Below are positions 1-10,914 of a stretch of DNA of 64,000 bases, one piece after another (within the stretch, counting starts at the first letter, position 1; each line of letters starts with the position of its first letter). The stretch covers positions 83,990 through 147,989 of the forward strand of contig JAWWOO010000016.1 of NCBI GenBank assembly GCA_033851545.1. The letters are read 5' to 3'. The translations under genes and the position numbers were made by a program. Under the pieces are notes generated by a model. The model had not been told where the DNA came from. It did no database searches and was given only the letters and a program-made list of their open reading frames with translations. The DNA is from JAWWOL01 sp033851545. Lineage in GTDB: Bacteria > Actinomycetota > Actinomycetes > JAWWOL01.

Positions 1-6
1 CGGGGA

Positions 7-1260
7 CTAGGAGCGGACCTCGTCGGAAAGAGCGCTAAGGGAGCTGAGCACGCCGTGGCGGAGCATCGTGGCAGCGGCGCCTCTGGCCCAGGTTTCGTCG
101 GGCAGTGGCCGTACGAGGAGCGTGCAGTCCTGTGCCGTGGTGGAAAAGGCGTCCCGCTCGAACTCCGAGCGGAGCGCGTCGATGAACAAGTCCGAGGCGG
201 TGATCCCTTCACCGGAGAGAATGATCAGGGGTGGGTTGAGCAGGCTCACCAGGGCGGCCAACGCCCTGCCGAGCGCGGTGCCGGCCTGAGTGAAAACCCC
301 TTGTGCATCAGGGTCTCCGGCGTGGGCAAGGGCCACGACCTGGGAGACCTTGCTGATCCGGCGGCCGACCGCCCGCGACATGGCGGCGGCGATGGCGGTG
401 TCGCTGGCTATCGACTCGAGGCAGCCCCGCTTGCCGCAGTGGCACTCCGGTCCGTCCGGGTCGACCACCATGTGACCGAACTCGCCCGCAGCCCCGCTGA
501 TCCCCTGCCACAACTGGCCGTCGAGGACCAGTCCGCAGCCGACGCCTGCCCCGACCGTGACGACGGCGAAGCTGCCGTAGCCGCTTCCGGGGCCGAACCA
601 CTGCTCCGCGACGGCGAGGGTGTTGACGTCGTTCTCGATGACCACAGGCACCAGCATGCGGTCTGCCACGAGCTGCCGCAGCGGGACGTTGCGCCAGCCG
701 AGCAGCGGCGACTGGTGCAGGACGCCGCTCGAGCCGTTGATGTGTCCGGAAAGGCCGATCCCTATGCCCAGCAGGCGATCGCGCTGGATTGGTGACTCGT
801 CGAGCAGGATCTGCGTGATCTTCTCGATCGCATCGACGACATCCCCGGGTGCGGACTTCGTCAGCTTGAGCCGGTACGAGGACTGCACCTCCGCGTGCAG
901 ATCCGCGACCACGCCGACGATCTCGGAGTTCATCAGCTTGATGCCCACCGCGAAGTGCCGCGAGGGGTCGACCTGCAACGGGATCTGCGGGCGGCCGGGA
1001 ACTCCGGCCTCGCTCTCGTTCTCGACCAGGTAACCGTTGGTGATCATCGGCTTGACCAGCTTGGTGACCGAGGCGGCAGACAAGCCGGTGAGCCGGGCGA
1101 CGTCACGCCGGGACAGGGGACCTTTGGTGAGCACCGTCTCGAAGAGCGCGCTGATGTTGTGCTCTCGCGAGTTGAGCGCACGCAAGCCGGATGCCGCCGA
1201 GTAGCGCGTCGGTTCCGTCGACAGTGCCATCCGTACCGCCTGTCCCTGTCGTGTTGTCAC
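7..1260 (-). CDS. ROK-family transcriptional regulator
   Basis: Sugar-responsive repressor of the ROK (NagC/Mlc/XylR) type. An N-terminal winged helix-turn-helix (about residues 45-75) is followed by a sugar-kinase-like ROK fold. The ROK zinc site is visible as CHCGKRGC after GHMVVDPDG near residues 265-285. The 417 residues fit regulators rather than ROK kinases, which lack the helix-turn-helix. The start is GTG at 1260; an in-frame ATG at 1230, preceded by a GGCGG-like stretch, would give 407 residues and may be the true start. It lies 88 nt downstream of the lactonase-type hydrolase on the same strand and probably controls the flanking sugar genes. The inducer cannot be read from the sequence. 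Confidence 0.9.
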   Translation of the reverse strand: MTTRQGQAVRMALSTEPTRYSAASGLRALNSREHNISALFETVLTKGPLSRRDVARLTGLSAASVTKLVKPMITNGYLVENESEAGVPGRPQIPLQVDPSRHFAVGIKLMNSEIVGVVADLHAEVQSSYRLKLTKSAPGDVVDAIEKITQILLDESPIQRDRLLGIGIGLSGHINGSSGVLHQSPLLGWRNVPLRQLVADRMLVPVVIENDVNTLAVAEQWFGPGSGYGSFAVVTVGAGVGCGLVLDGQLWQGISGAAGEFGHMVVDPDGPECHCGKRGCLESIASDTAIAAAMSRAVGRRISKVSQVVALAHAGDPDAQGVFTQAGTALGRALAALVSLLNPPLIILSGEGITASDLFIDALRSEFERDAFSTTAQDCTLLVRPLPDETWARGAAATMLRHGVLSSLSALSDEVRS

Positions 1261-1348
1261 GTTGACCAGGCGGAGCGTACGGCGCGTTGATTTCGTTCGT
1301 CAAGCAACTATACCCAACCGTTATCCGCGCGGCGTCGCGCTTGCGACC

Positions 1349-2182
1349 TCATGCGGTGATCCGGTACCAGCCGGCCGCGGTGCCGCCGAAAACGGCGGCG
1401 CGCTCGTGCGGGCTCAGCGCTGCGGTGAGCGACTGTGCGATGCCGATGACCTGGTCATAGTCCGCTGCGAGCAGGCAGACCGGCCAGTCCGACCCATAGA
1501 TCACGCGGTGGGGACCGACCGTGTCCAACAGGACGTCGCCGTACGGACGGAGCACCTGCGCGCTCGGCGAGCCGGTCCTGGTGACCAGTCCGGAGAGCTT
1601 GACGGCGACGTTGGGGAGCGCGGCGAGTTCGGCCAGCAGCCCGCCCCAGGGTTGCAGGGCGTCGGGTCGAATCTCGGGGTTGCCTGCGTGGTCGAGGACG
1701 AACCGTACGTCGGGCAGGTCGGCGACGGTCCGAACCGCGGCGGCGAGCTGGTCCGGGCGCACGACGAGCTCATAGACGAGTCCGGCTGCGCCGACTGCCG
1801 CGATGCCTCGGCGGGCCTGCGGTCGCCGAAGCCAGTCCGGGTCGGCCTCGTCCTGTACGCCGTACCGTATTCCGACCAGCGCGCCGCCCCCGGGCAGTTC
1901 GCGCAGCCGGGCGAGGCAATCACCGATGCCGAAGTCATTCAGGTCCGCCCAGCCGATCACGGCGCGCACGTGCGGGTCGCTCGCCGCCAGGCGGATGAGT
2001 TCCGCTGTCTCGGCTGCGACCGGGATGCTCTGCACCACGACAGTTGCGTCGATGTGGTGAGCCCGCAGGGCCGGGCGCAGCTCGTCGACGGTGAACGTCT
2101 TGTTCAGCAGGGGGATGCCGGCGGTCCACGGCTGGTCGCGTACCGCGAGATCCCAGACGTGGTGATGGGCGTCGATGCGCAC
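1349..2182 (-). CDS. Amidohydrolase family 2, lactonase-like
   Basis: TIM-barrel metal-dependent hydrolase related to L-fuconolactonase and 2-pyrone-4,6-dicarboxylate lactonase. It begins with the metal-binding HxH (residues 6-8, in DAHHHVWD) and carries the family motif YGSDWPVC near the C-terminus, which holds the catalytic Asp. The 277 residues are normal. The GTG start at 2182 follows an AAAGGGTGA ribosome-binding site. It is divergent from the FadR regulator and dehydratase, a usual arrangement for sugar-lactone to sugar-acid to keto-deoxy-sugar pathways, so hydrolysis of an aldonolactone is the likely reaction. The sugar is unknown. Confidence 0.85.
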   Translation of the reverse strand: MRIDAHHHVWDLAVRDQPWTAGIPLLNKTFTVDELRPALRAHHIDATVVVQSIPVAAETAELIRLAASDPHVRAVIGWADLNDFGIGDCLARLRELPGGGALVGIRYGVQDEADPDWLRRPQARRGIAAVGAAGLVYELVVRPDQLAAAVRTVADLPDVRFVLDHAGNPEIRPDALQPWGGLLAELAALPNVAVKLSGLVTRTGSPSAQVLRPYGDVLLDTVGPHRVIYGSDWPVCLLAADYDQVIGIAQSLTAALSPHERAAVFGGTAAGWYRITA

Positions 2183-2241
2183 CGCTCACCCTTTCGGTGG
2201 TGGGTGTGTCCGCAGCCGACCGTGCGGCTCGAAAGGATCAA

Positions 2242-2258
2242 CTTCATCGTACGAGAAG
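2242..2258. promoter_or_regulatory. Candidate operator in divergent promoter region
   Basis: CTTCATCGTACGAGAAG is a near-perfect palindrome around TCGTACGA in the 260-bp gap between the divergent amidohydrolase and FadR-type genes. Position and symmetry suit the adjacent FadR/GntR or ROK regulator. There is no direct evidence of binding. Confidence 0.35.
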
Positions 2259-2442
2259 AATCTCATGCATCCGGGAGGTCCCCCGGGTAGGGCTCGGGGC
2301 ATCTGGTAGGTATTCGGCCCGACTCAGGCGGGATCTGTCACGACTTGGTCACGAGCAGTCGACTCGGTCTTCCCTTCAAGCAGGTGACCGTGCATAGTGA
2401 GCCGCGCAGATAGATCTGATTCATTGAAGGAGGCTGCTCCAG

Positions 2443-3312
2443 TTGTCAGGCGAACCGAGCGTCCCGGCCGGCGGAAGTGACCCGTCGGACCGTTACCGCC
2501 CTGGGTACGAACTGGTCGCCGAGCGGCTGCTGACCTACCTGGCGGAGCAAAACCTGCTGCCCGGCGACCGGCTGCCGACCGAGCAGGGACTGGCGGAGCA
2601 ACTGGGCGCCACCCGCAACGTCACCCGCGAGGCGATCAAGGTGCTGGCCGCGATCGGCAGGCTGAGCGTGCGCAGAGGCGCCGGCATCTTCGTCGCGGAG
2701 TCGTCCGGCCTCCTGGCCGACAGCCATCTCGCCCACTTCCAGCCGACCAGCATGGACCACGTCCTGATGCTCCTGGACTACCGGCGTCTGATCGAGTCGG
2801 AGACCGCGCGGCGGGCCGCGACGCTCGCCGCACCGATCGAAGTGCGGGCGATCCGGGAGCACGCCGACTCCTCGCTGGCCGCGGGCAGCTCGAATGACGC
2901 CCAGGCTTTTGCCCGCGCGGACGAGTTGTTCCACGACTCGGTCAGCATCGCCGGGCACAACGTGTTCCTGCGCTCCAGCGTCGCCAACATCCGCCGGCTG
3001 GTGTCCCAGACGGACGTGTTGCTCTTCCACGGCGACGTACCCGGGTCGCTGGAAGTCGCCGGCACCCAGCACGTCGGGATCGCCGAAGCGATCTCGCACG
3101 GCGACGCAGACCTTGCCGCGCAGCTGATGACCGCTCACATCGACACCACGCAGCGCCAGTTCGAACACAAGATCCGTGATCGGCTGTTCAACCCCGCCGA
3201 CCGGTCCGCTGCTACCGCGGCGTTCTCGCCCGCTCCCCCGGCCGGTCCGGATTCCGGGGGCGCTACCGCGACGCAGACCCCACTGCCATCCGCCCGAACC
3301 AAGTCGGCATGA
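2443..3312 (+). CDS. FadR-type GntR-family regulator
   Basis: Repressor or activator with a GntR winged helix at about residues 20-85 (ERLLTYLAEQ..LPTEQGLAEQLGATRNVTREAIKVLAAIG) and an all-helical FCD ligand domain to about residue 250, followed by a low-complexity Ala/Pro tail. The start is TTG at 2443, chosen because GAAGGAGG ends 9 nt upstream and no better codon exists. The stop overlaps the dehydratase start by 4 nt (ATGA), so the regulator is the first gene of the operon it probably controls. FCD-type regulators often bind sugar acids or other organic acids. Confidence 0.9.
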   Translation: MSGEPSVPAGGSDPSDRYRPGYELVAERLLTYLAEQNLLPGDRLPTEQGLAEQLGATRNVTREAIKVLAAIGRLSVRRGAGIFVAESSGLLADSHLAHFQPTSMDHVLMLLDYRRLIESETARRAATLAAPIEVRAIREHADSSLAAGSSNDAQAFARADELFHDSVSIAGHNVFLRSSVANIRRLVSQTDVLLFHGDVPGSLEVAGTQHVGIAEAISHGDADLAAQLMTAHIDTTQRQFEHKIRDRLFNPADRSAATAAFSPAPPAGPDSGGATATQTPLPSARTKSA

Positions 3313-4409
3313 AGATCACTCATGTCGAAGTCCACCGGATCAAAGTTCCGGCGGCCAACCCCCCGTTCCGCTGGCGGGACGGGCTGAGCGGCAGCGCTCC
3401 GGCCGGCGACGGCGCGGTCCTGCGCATCGGCACCGACGAAGGCGCCGAGGGAGTGGCGCTGTTCGCCCGGCCAGGAGCCGGGGCCACCCTCACCGACCTG
3501 GTGGAACGGGTCCTGCGCGAGGAGCTCGTCGGACAGGACCCGTTCCGGCGCGAATGGCTCTGGCACCGGGTCTGGGAGCTCGACCGCATCCACGAGCTCC
3601 CGCTGCCCACCCTCGGCCTGATCGACACCGCCCTGTGGGACCTGGCCGGCCGCGTGTACGACCAGCCAGTCTGGCAGTTGCTCGGCGGCTTCCGCGAGTC
3701 AATCCCCGCCTACGCCTCCACCACGACCTTCACCACCACGGAGGAGTTCCTCGACGTCGCCGACCAGTGCCTGGCGCTCGGCTACCAGGGCATCAAGCTG
3801 CACGCCTGGGGTGACGCCCTGCGGGACGCGCGGCTGTGCGTCGCCCTGCGCGACCACGTCGGCCCCGACGTGCCGCTGATGTACGACGGCTCGGCGGCCT
3901 TCGACCTGCCGGACGCCATCCGCCTGGGCAAGGCGCTGTCTGAGGCGGACTACCTCTGGTACGAGGAACCGATGCGCGAGTTCAGCGTCACCGCCTACGG
4001 GCGGCTCGCCCAATCTGTGTCCGTTCCGCTCCTGGTCGCCGAGACCTCGGATGGCGCGCACATGAACTCCGCCGACTTCATCGCCGCCGGCGCCGCCACC
4101 TTCGGCGTCCGGACCGGCACCACCCTGCGCGGCGGCATCACCGGAGCCATGCGCACCGCCCACCTCGCCGACGCCTACCGGCTGCGCGCCGAGGTACACG
4201 GTTCGGACATCCCCAACCAGCACCTGTGCATGGCGATCTCCAACACCACCTACTACGAGTCGCTCGTGACCGCGACCACCGTCGTACGCGAACGCCACGT
4301 GGACGACCGGGGCCTTGTTCATGCCCCGACCGGGCCAGGGATTGCTTTGCCACTCGACTTCGGCTACGGCAGCGAGCTCGAGCGCTTTGTCGAAAAGGCC
4401 GCGTCCTGA
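3309..4409 (+). CDS. Enolase-superfamily (MR/MLE-like) sugar-acid dehydratase
   Basis: Probable Mg-dependent sugar-acid dehydratase or racemase. An N-terminal capping domain (1-125) precedes a TIM barrel. Metal ligands by motif are D193, E219 (YEEP) and E245 (VAET). The K-x-K position reads K163-L-H165, and H297 (EVHG) matches the His base of mandelate racemase. The Asp normally paired with that His is not visible: the stretch before GGIT reads VRTGTTLR. It overlaps the regulator by 4 nt and precedes an ABC transporter, so it should act on the imported sugar acid or on the lactonase product. The family is clear; the substrate and even the dehydratase assignment are inference. Confidence 0.85.
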   Translation: MKITHVEVHRIKVPAANPPFRWRDGLSGSAPAGDGAVLRIGTDEGAEGVALFARPGAGATLTDLVERVLREELVGQDPFRREWLWHRVWELDRIHELPLPTLGLIDTALWDLAGRVYDQPVWQLLGGFRESIPAYASTTTFTTTEEFLDVADQCLALGYQGIKLHAWGDALRDARLCVALRDHVGPDVPLMYDGSAAFDLPDAIRLGKALSEADYLWYEEPMREFSVTAYGRLAQSVSVPLLVAETSDGAHMNSADFIAAGAATFGVRTGTTLRGGITGAMRTAHLADAYRLRAEVHGSDIPNQHLCMAISNTTYYESLVTATTVVRERHVDDRGLVHAPTGPGIALPLDFGYGSELERFVEKAAS

Positions 4410-4467
4410 CCGACCTTCCCGCACCGGCAGCTAAGCCCCCCTCACGCAATGACAGAAAGGCACGACA

Positions 4468-5850
4468 ATGAGGTCTCCCGCATTGACCGTCGACGCGCGC
4501 CACCGAACCAGCCGGCGAGCCGCCGCCGCCGTCGGCCTCGTCGCCACCGGCGCCCTCCTGGCCGGATGCTCCAGTGCCACGTCGACTCCGAAGGCGTCCG
4601 GGTCAGCGTCGTTCGCCCCAGCCGCGCAGAAAGCCGGCTCCCAGATCACCGTCTGGGCCGACTCCACCCGGCTCCCGTCGGTGCAGGCATACCAGAAGGC
4701 CAACCCTGGCGTGAAGATGAACATCGTCACCTATGACGGCAGCGCCGACGGGTCGACGTACCTCCAGACCAAGGTGCAGCTCTTCGACCGGACCGGCTCG
4801 GGCTGGCCGGACGTCGTCTTCGGCTCGCCCACCGACGTCACCTGGGCCTCCCACCCGACCAAGTCGGGCGCGATCCCGTTCGCGGCGGCCCTGGACCAGA
4901 ACCTGGTCCCGCAGCAGACCCTCGACAACTTCGCCAAGGGCTCGCTCACCCCCTGCCAGGACAACGGCCACACGTACTGCATGCGCAACGACATCGCGCA
5001 GGTTGTCCTCTGGTACAACAAGACGCTGATGGACAAGTGGGGTTACCAGGTCCCCACCACCTGGGTCCAGTACGAGGCGCTCGGGCTGCAGGTCGCCACG
5101 CAGCACCCCGGCTACCTTGTCGGCGCGGTCGGCGACACCAACTCCCAGGAGTCGTACTTCTGGTCCAGCCAGTGCCCGGCGTTCAACCTGACCGCGCCCA
5201 ACACCCTGCAGGTCAACCTGGGCGCAGCGGACTGCACCCGGATCGCCACCCTGCTGGACAAGCTCATCTCGGCCAAGGCCGTCACGACGCAGGGCTTCTT
5301 CAGCCAAGGATTCGCCAAGGCCAGCGGCAGCAAGGTTCTGATGGCGTACGGCCCCTCCTGGTACGGCCAGTACCTGTTCAAGTCCGCGTTCAACACACCG
5401 GCGGGGCAGATCACCGCGGCCGCCCCGCTCAGCTGGCCCGGGGAGACCACCGCCTCGACCGGCAACGTCGGCGGCGGCGTGTGGATGGTCTCCTCCCACA
5501 GCGCCAACCTGAAGGCGTCCACCGACCTGGTGACCTGGCTGACCACCTCGGACGCCAACCAGGCATCCGCACCGACCTACCCGGCGTACGCGCCAGCCGC
5601 CACGGCATGGCTGGCCAACCCGACCAACCGCAGCTACTTCGCCACCGACGTGAGCCCGGCCTTTCAGAAGGCGGCGAACGAAGTGTGGACCGGCTGGTCG
5701 AACACCAAGTTCAGCGACGCCACCGCCTGGTCCAGCGTCGTCCTGACCGCCTTGACGGCCGGCCAGACCCTGACCTCGACCCTGCCCGCCTGGCAGACCG
5801 CCATCAGTAACGAGGCCAAAGCCAACGGGTACACCGTGATCAACCAATGA
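4468..5850 (+). CDS. ABC transporter substrate-binding lipoprotein (sugar type)
   Basis: Family 1 extracellular solute-binding protein. A twin-Arg-rich N-terminus and hydrophobic segment end in a lipobox (ALLAGC, lipidated Cys about residue 34). A Ser/Ala/Thr linker and a 420-residue MalE-like domain follow. AGAAAGG upstream of the ATG fits a ribosome-binding site. The stop overlaps the next permease by 4 nt. It captures a sugar or oligosaccharide outside the cell and presents it to the two MalF/MalG-type permeases. The companion dehydratase and lactonase suggest an aldose, aldonate or uronate-containing ligand. Confidence 0.92.
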   Translation: MRSPALTVDARHRTSRRAAAAVGLVATGALLAGCSSATSTPKASGSASFAPAAQKAGSQITVWADSTRLPSVQAYQKANPGVKMNIVTYDGSADGSTYLQTKVQLFDRTGSGWPDVVFGSPTDVTWASHPTKSGAIPFAAALDQNLVPQQTLDNFAKGSLTPCQDNGHTYCMRNDIAQVVLWYNKTLMDKWGYQVPTTWVQYEALGLQVATQHPGYLVGAVGDTNSQESYFWSSQCPAFNLTAPNTLQVNLGAADCTRIATLLDKLISAKAVTTQGFFSQGFAKASGSKVLMAYGPSWYGQYLFKSAFNTPAGQITAAAPLSWPGETTASTGNVGGGVWMVSSHSANLKASTDLVTWLTTSDANQASAPTYPAYAPAATAWLANPTNRSYFATDVSPAFQKAANEVWTGWSNTKFSDATAWSSVVLTALTAGQTLTSTLPAWQTAISNEAKANGYTVINQ

Positions 5851-6779
5851 CCTTGCTGGACCCCCAGCGCACTGCTGTCAACGTCCCCCGCGGCGGCCGA
5901 GTGTCGCGGCGGGGGGGCGGGGGCCCCGCCGGCTACCTGTTCGTCGCCGGCTACGCGCTCCTGCTGCTCGCCTTCGGCGTCTTCCCCACGGGATACGCCT
6001 TCTACCTCTCCCTGACCAACAGCCAGGGCCGCTTCACCGGGTTCAACCAGTTCATCAAGGTGGCCCAGGACTACCGGTTCGTCCCGGCCTTCACCAACAT
6101 CCTCATCTACCTGGTGATGTGGCTCGTCGTCTTGGTCGTGCTGACAGTCCTGGTGGCCGTGGTGCTGCGCGGTCGCATGCGGCCGGGGGTCTCGGCGCTC
6201 TTCCGCTTCCTGTTCTACATCCCCGGCGCGCTGGCCGGGGTCGCCAGCGTGCTGGTGTGGCTGTTCATGCTCGCCCCCGACGTCAGCCCCGCCGCGCGGC
6301 TGCTGAACTGGCTCGGCCTGCACAGCTTCACCGCCGTCATCGCCCCCGGCAACCTGCCGGTGATCTTCGTGTTGATCGCCTTCTGGACCGGCGCCGGCGG
6401 CTGGATCGTGGTGATGTACGGGGCGCTCAACAACATCCCGGACGAAGTCCTGGAGGCCGCCAAGATGGACGGCGCCGGTCCGTGGCGCATGGCCTGTCAC
6501 GTGCAGATCCCCATGATCAGGCAATGGATCGTCTACATGACGATCCTCGCGTTCGCGGCCGGTACGCAGCTGTTCGTCGAACCGCAACTGCTCCAGACGG
6601 CGAGCCTGCAACGCGTCAGCCCGACCTGGTCGCCGAACCAGCTGGCCTACGTCTTCGCCTTCCAGCAGGGCGACTTCAACGGCGCCGCCGCGATCTCGGT
6701 CTTCCTGCTGGCTCTCGGACTCATCTGCGCCGGCCTCCTGGTGGCCCGCTCGAACCTGTTCAGCTTGGACGACAAATGA
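5847..6779 (+). CDS. ABC sugar permease, MalF-like
   Basis: Membrane component of a carbohydrate uptake transporter. Six hydrophobic segments are visible between about residues 30 and 300, with the cytoplasmic EAA loop at EAAKMDGAGPWRMACHVQIP, which contacts the ATPase. The 310 residues are typical of short MalF homologues without the large periplasmic loop. It is coupled at both ends by ATGA overlaps to the binding protein and the second permease. Confidence 0.93.
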   Translation: MTLLDPQRTAVNVPRGGRVSRRGGGGPAGYLFVAGYALLLLAFGVFPTGYAFYLSLTNSQGRFTGFNQFIKVAQDYRFVPAFTNILIYLVMWLVVLVVLTVLVAVVLRGRMRPGVSALFRFLFYIPGALAGVASVLVWLFMLAPDVSPAARLLNWLGLHSFTAVIAPGNLPVIFVLIAFWTGAGGWIVVMYGALNNIPDEVLEAAKMDGAGPWRMACHVQIPMIRQWIVYMTILAFAAGTQLFVEPQLLQTASLQRVSPTWSPNQLAYVFAFQQGDFNGAAAISVFLLALGLICAGLLVARSNLFSLDDK

Positions 6780-7690
6780 CAAACCTCAGCCTCAATGCGC
6801 CGGCGCCGCGACGTCGCAGTGCGCCGTCGCGAGCCGCCTCGGTCCTGATCATCGGCGTCCTGCTCATGGTGCTGCTGGTCTTCTTCGTGCTGCCGGTGGT
6901 CTGGCTGCTGCTGGCGCCGTCGAAGACCGCGTCCCAGGCGCTCCACGACTCGCCGCTGTCATTCGGCTCGTTCCATGAGATCGGCGCCGCCTGGAACCAC
7001 TTGTTCGCGTTCCAGGGCGACGCGATGGTCACGTGGCTGCGCAACTCCGCGGTCTACTCCGTCAGCGCGCTGGTGCTGACGCTGCTCACCAGCGTGCCGG
7101 CCGGCTACGGGCTGGCCCTGACCAAGTTCCGCGGGCGCAAGACGCTGCTGGTCACCACGCTGGTGACCATGATGATGCCGTCGGCCACGCTGGTCCTGCC
7201 GATCTTCCTCGAGCTCAACCAGTTTCATCTGATCGGCACCGCCTGGTCCGTCATCCTGCCGTTCTCGTTCTTCCCGTTCGGCGTGTATCTGGTCTACATC
7301 TACTTCGGCGTCAGCCTGCCCAAGGACATCCTGTCCGCCGCGCGCATCGATGGCTGCTCGGAGTTCCAGATCTTCTCGCGGATCGCGCTCCCGCTGGCCA
7401 AACCCGTCGTCGGCCTGGTGGCGTTCTTCAGCTTCGTCGGCAACTGGAACAACTTTTTCCTGCCTTACCTCGTGCTGCCGAACAGCAACGAGTTTCCGAT
7501 CCAGGTCGGGCTGAACCAGTTGTTGTCCTCGACACCGTCGTTCAACCCCGTCGCCGGCGCCGGCCTGAACGTCACCATCCCGGAACTCGCGCTGGCGATC
7601 ATCGTCTCCATCCTCCCGGTGCTGGTGCTGTTCCTCTTCTCGCAGCGCACGCTGGTCTCCGGAATGCTCGCGGGGGCGACAAAGGAGTGA
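6776..7690 (+). CDS. ABC sugar permease, MalG-like
   Basis: Second integral membrane subunit of the same importer, 304 residues. The ATG at 6776 was chosen because it overlaps the stop of the MalF-like gene (ATGA) and directly precedes the first hydrophobic segment; the reading frame stays open much further upstream. The EAA loop reads SAARIDGCSEFQIFSRIALPLAKP. It ends the operon. No ATPase gene follows, so the transporter probably uses a shared MsiK-type ATPase encoded elsewhere, as is known for many actinobacterial sugar importers. Confidence 0.93.
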   Translation: MTNLSLNAPAPRRRSAPSRAASVLIIGVLLMVLLVFFVLPVVWLLLAPSKTASQALHDSPLSFGSFHEIGAAWNHLFAFQGDAMVTWLRNSAVYSVSALVLTLLTSVPAGYGLALTKFRGRKTLLVTTLVTMMMPSATLVLPIFLELNQFHLIGTAWSVILPFSFFPFGVYLVYIYFGVSLPKDILSAARIDGCSEFQIFSRIALPLAKPVVGLVAFFSFVGNWNNFFLPYLVLPNSNEFPIQVGLNQLLSSTPSFNPVAGAGLNVTIPELALAIIVSILPVLVLFLFSQRTLVSGMLAGATKE

Positions 7691-7758
7691 GCGCGGTGCG
7701 CAATCGCCTCCGGCCCTGCCCTCGTCATGACGCGGACGCATGAGGGAAGGTGGATGGC

Positions 7759-9780
<2,022 letters not shown>

Positions 9781-10290
9781 GCCCGAGGTCGAGCGTCACG
9801 TCCGAGTAGACCACACCGGCCGAGGTGTGTTGCCGTCCCGGCACGGCCGCCATGCCCTGGGCCAGATAGAACGAGAGGCTCGCGTCGCGGGACTCCGCCC
9901 ACAGCGTCGCCGCCCCCAGGGCCCGGAGCGCGGTGAGCGCGGCGGCGAACAGCGCGGAGCCGAGTCCCTGCCGCTGCTGGCCAGGGTCGACCGCCATCTG
10001 CCGCAGCCGCCAGGCCGGCGGGCGGGCAACGAACTCGGGCTCGGCGGGGGTCAGCGTCATGACGCCGACCGCGGCGCCGGTGGTGTCGAGCACGGCCAGG
10101 TGGAACGTGCCGGCGACGCCGTCGTCCGGGATCCGCAGGCCGAGGTCCGGGCGATCGCGGCGCAGGAGCCGGTCCCGCAGGGCGAACGTCGCCTCGACCG
10201 GCACCTCGACGACGCGGACCTCCACCCGGCCCAACCTACCGTTCGCGGACGTCCGCCACGCTGTCAGCGAACGCCGTTGGTGCCAGCCAG

Positions 10291-10318
10291 TTGCCGTGTA
10301 ATTGTGTAATCACGGCAA
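10291..10318. promoter_or_regulatory. 28-bp palindrome with internal direct repeat, probable operator
   Basis: The arms TTGCCGTG and CACGGCAA are perfectly complementary and flank two direct copies of TGTAAT. The site lies 15 bp upstream of the ATG at 10334 and only a few bases before its ribosome-binding site (GAAGGAG). An AT-rich palindrome here is unusual in this high-GC sequence. It would suit autoregulation by the downstream protein, which has a ribbon-helix-helix-like segment. Confidence 0.5.
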
Positions 10319-10333
10319 CAGAAGGAGCAGATC

Positions 10334-10900
10334 ATGTACCCACGAGGACGCCACGGAGGCCCGCCCTGGGCACGCGGCAACGATGCACCCCCGCCGGCAG
10401 ACGACGTCGCAGCCTGGCTGACCGGCCGGCTCCCCGACGAGTGGTACGAGGGCACCCCCGAGGTCCACGTGGACCGCGACGAGATCGTCATCATCGGCGA
10501 GCTGGCCGCACCCACTGTCGAAGGCGACCCGGACGAGGCAGCCCGGCAGGCCGCCATCGCCGGGCGGATCACCCGGTTCCGCGAGGAAACCCGCGGCAAG
10601 CGGATCTCCATCGCCCAGGAGGCTGAGGAGCGGTACGGCCGCAAGGTCGCGTGGGGCGCCAAGATCGGTGACACCCGCGTGCTGTTCACCAGCCTCGCCG
10701 TCCCCGTGATGACCCGGCTGCGCTTCGAGGAGCGGCAGGTGCTGGACACCTTGGTGGACGCCGGAGTGGCCCGCAGTCGCAGTGAGGCGCTGGCCTGGGC
10801 GGTCAAGCTGGTCGGCCAGCACGAGGGTGACTGGATCCAGCAGCTGCGCGACGCACTGGTCGCCGTGCAGGAGGCCCGCAAGGCCGGCCCGGCGAGCTAG
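10334..10900 (+). CDS. Conserved actinobacterial protein with RHH-like C-terminus
   Basis: A 188-residue soluble protein of unknown function. The N-terminus is Gly/Pro-rich and positively charged. Residues 20-65 look like a small alpha/beta domain (VHVDRDEIVIIGELAAP). Residues about 125-165 (MTRLRFEERQVLDTLVDAG, then RSRSEALAWAVKLV) resemble a ribbon-helix-helix DNA-binding unit: one strand, helix, turn, helix. GAAGGAG lies 6 nt before the ATG, and a palindrome directly upstream suggests autoregulation. It is probably a small transcription factor, but the DNA-binding assignment is mine by eye. Confidence 0.8.
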   Translation: MYPRGRHGGPPWARGNDAPPPADDVAAWLTGRLPDEWYEGTPEVHVDRDEIVIIGELAAPTVEGDPDEAARQAAIAGRITRFREETRGKRISIAQEAEERYGRKVAWGAKIGDTRVLFTSLAVPVMTRLRFEERQVLDTLVDAGVARSRSEALAWAVKLVGQHEGDWIQQLRDALVAVQEARKAGPAS

Positions 10901-10914
10901 GCCGGTCGTACGGG

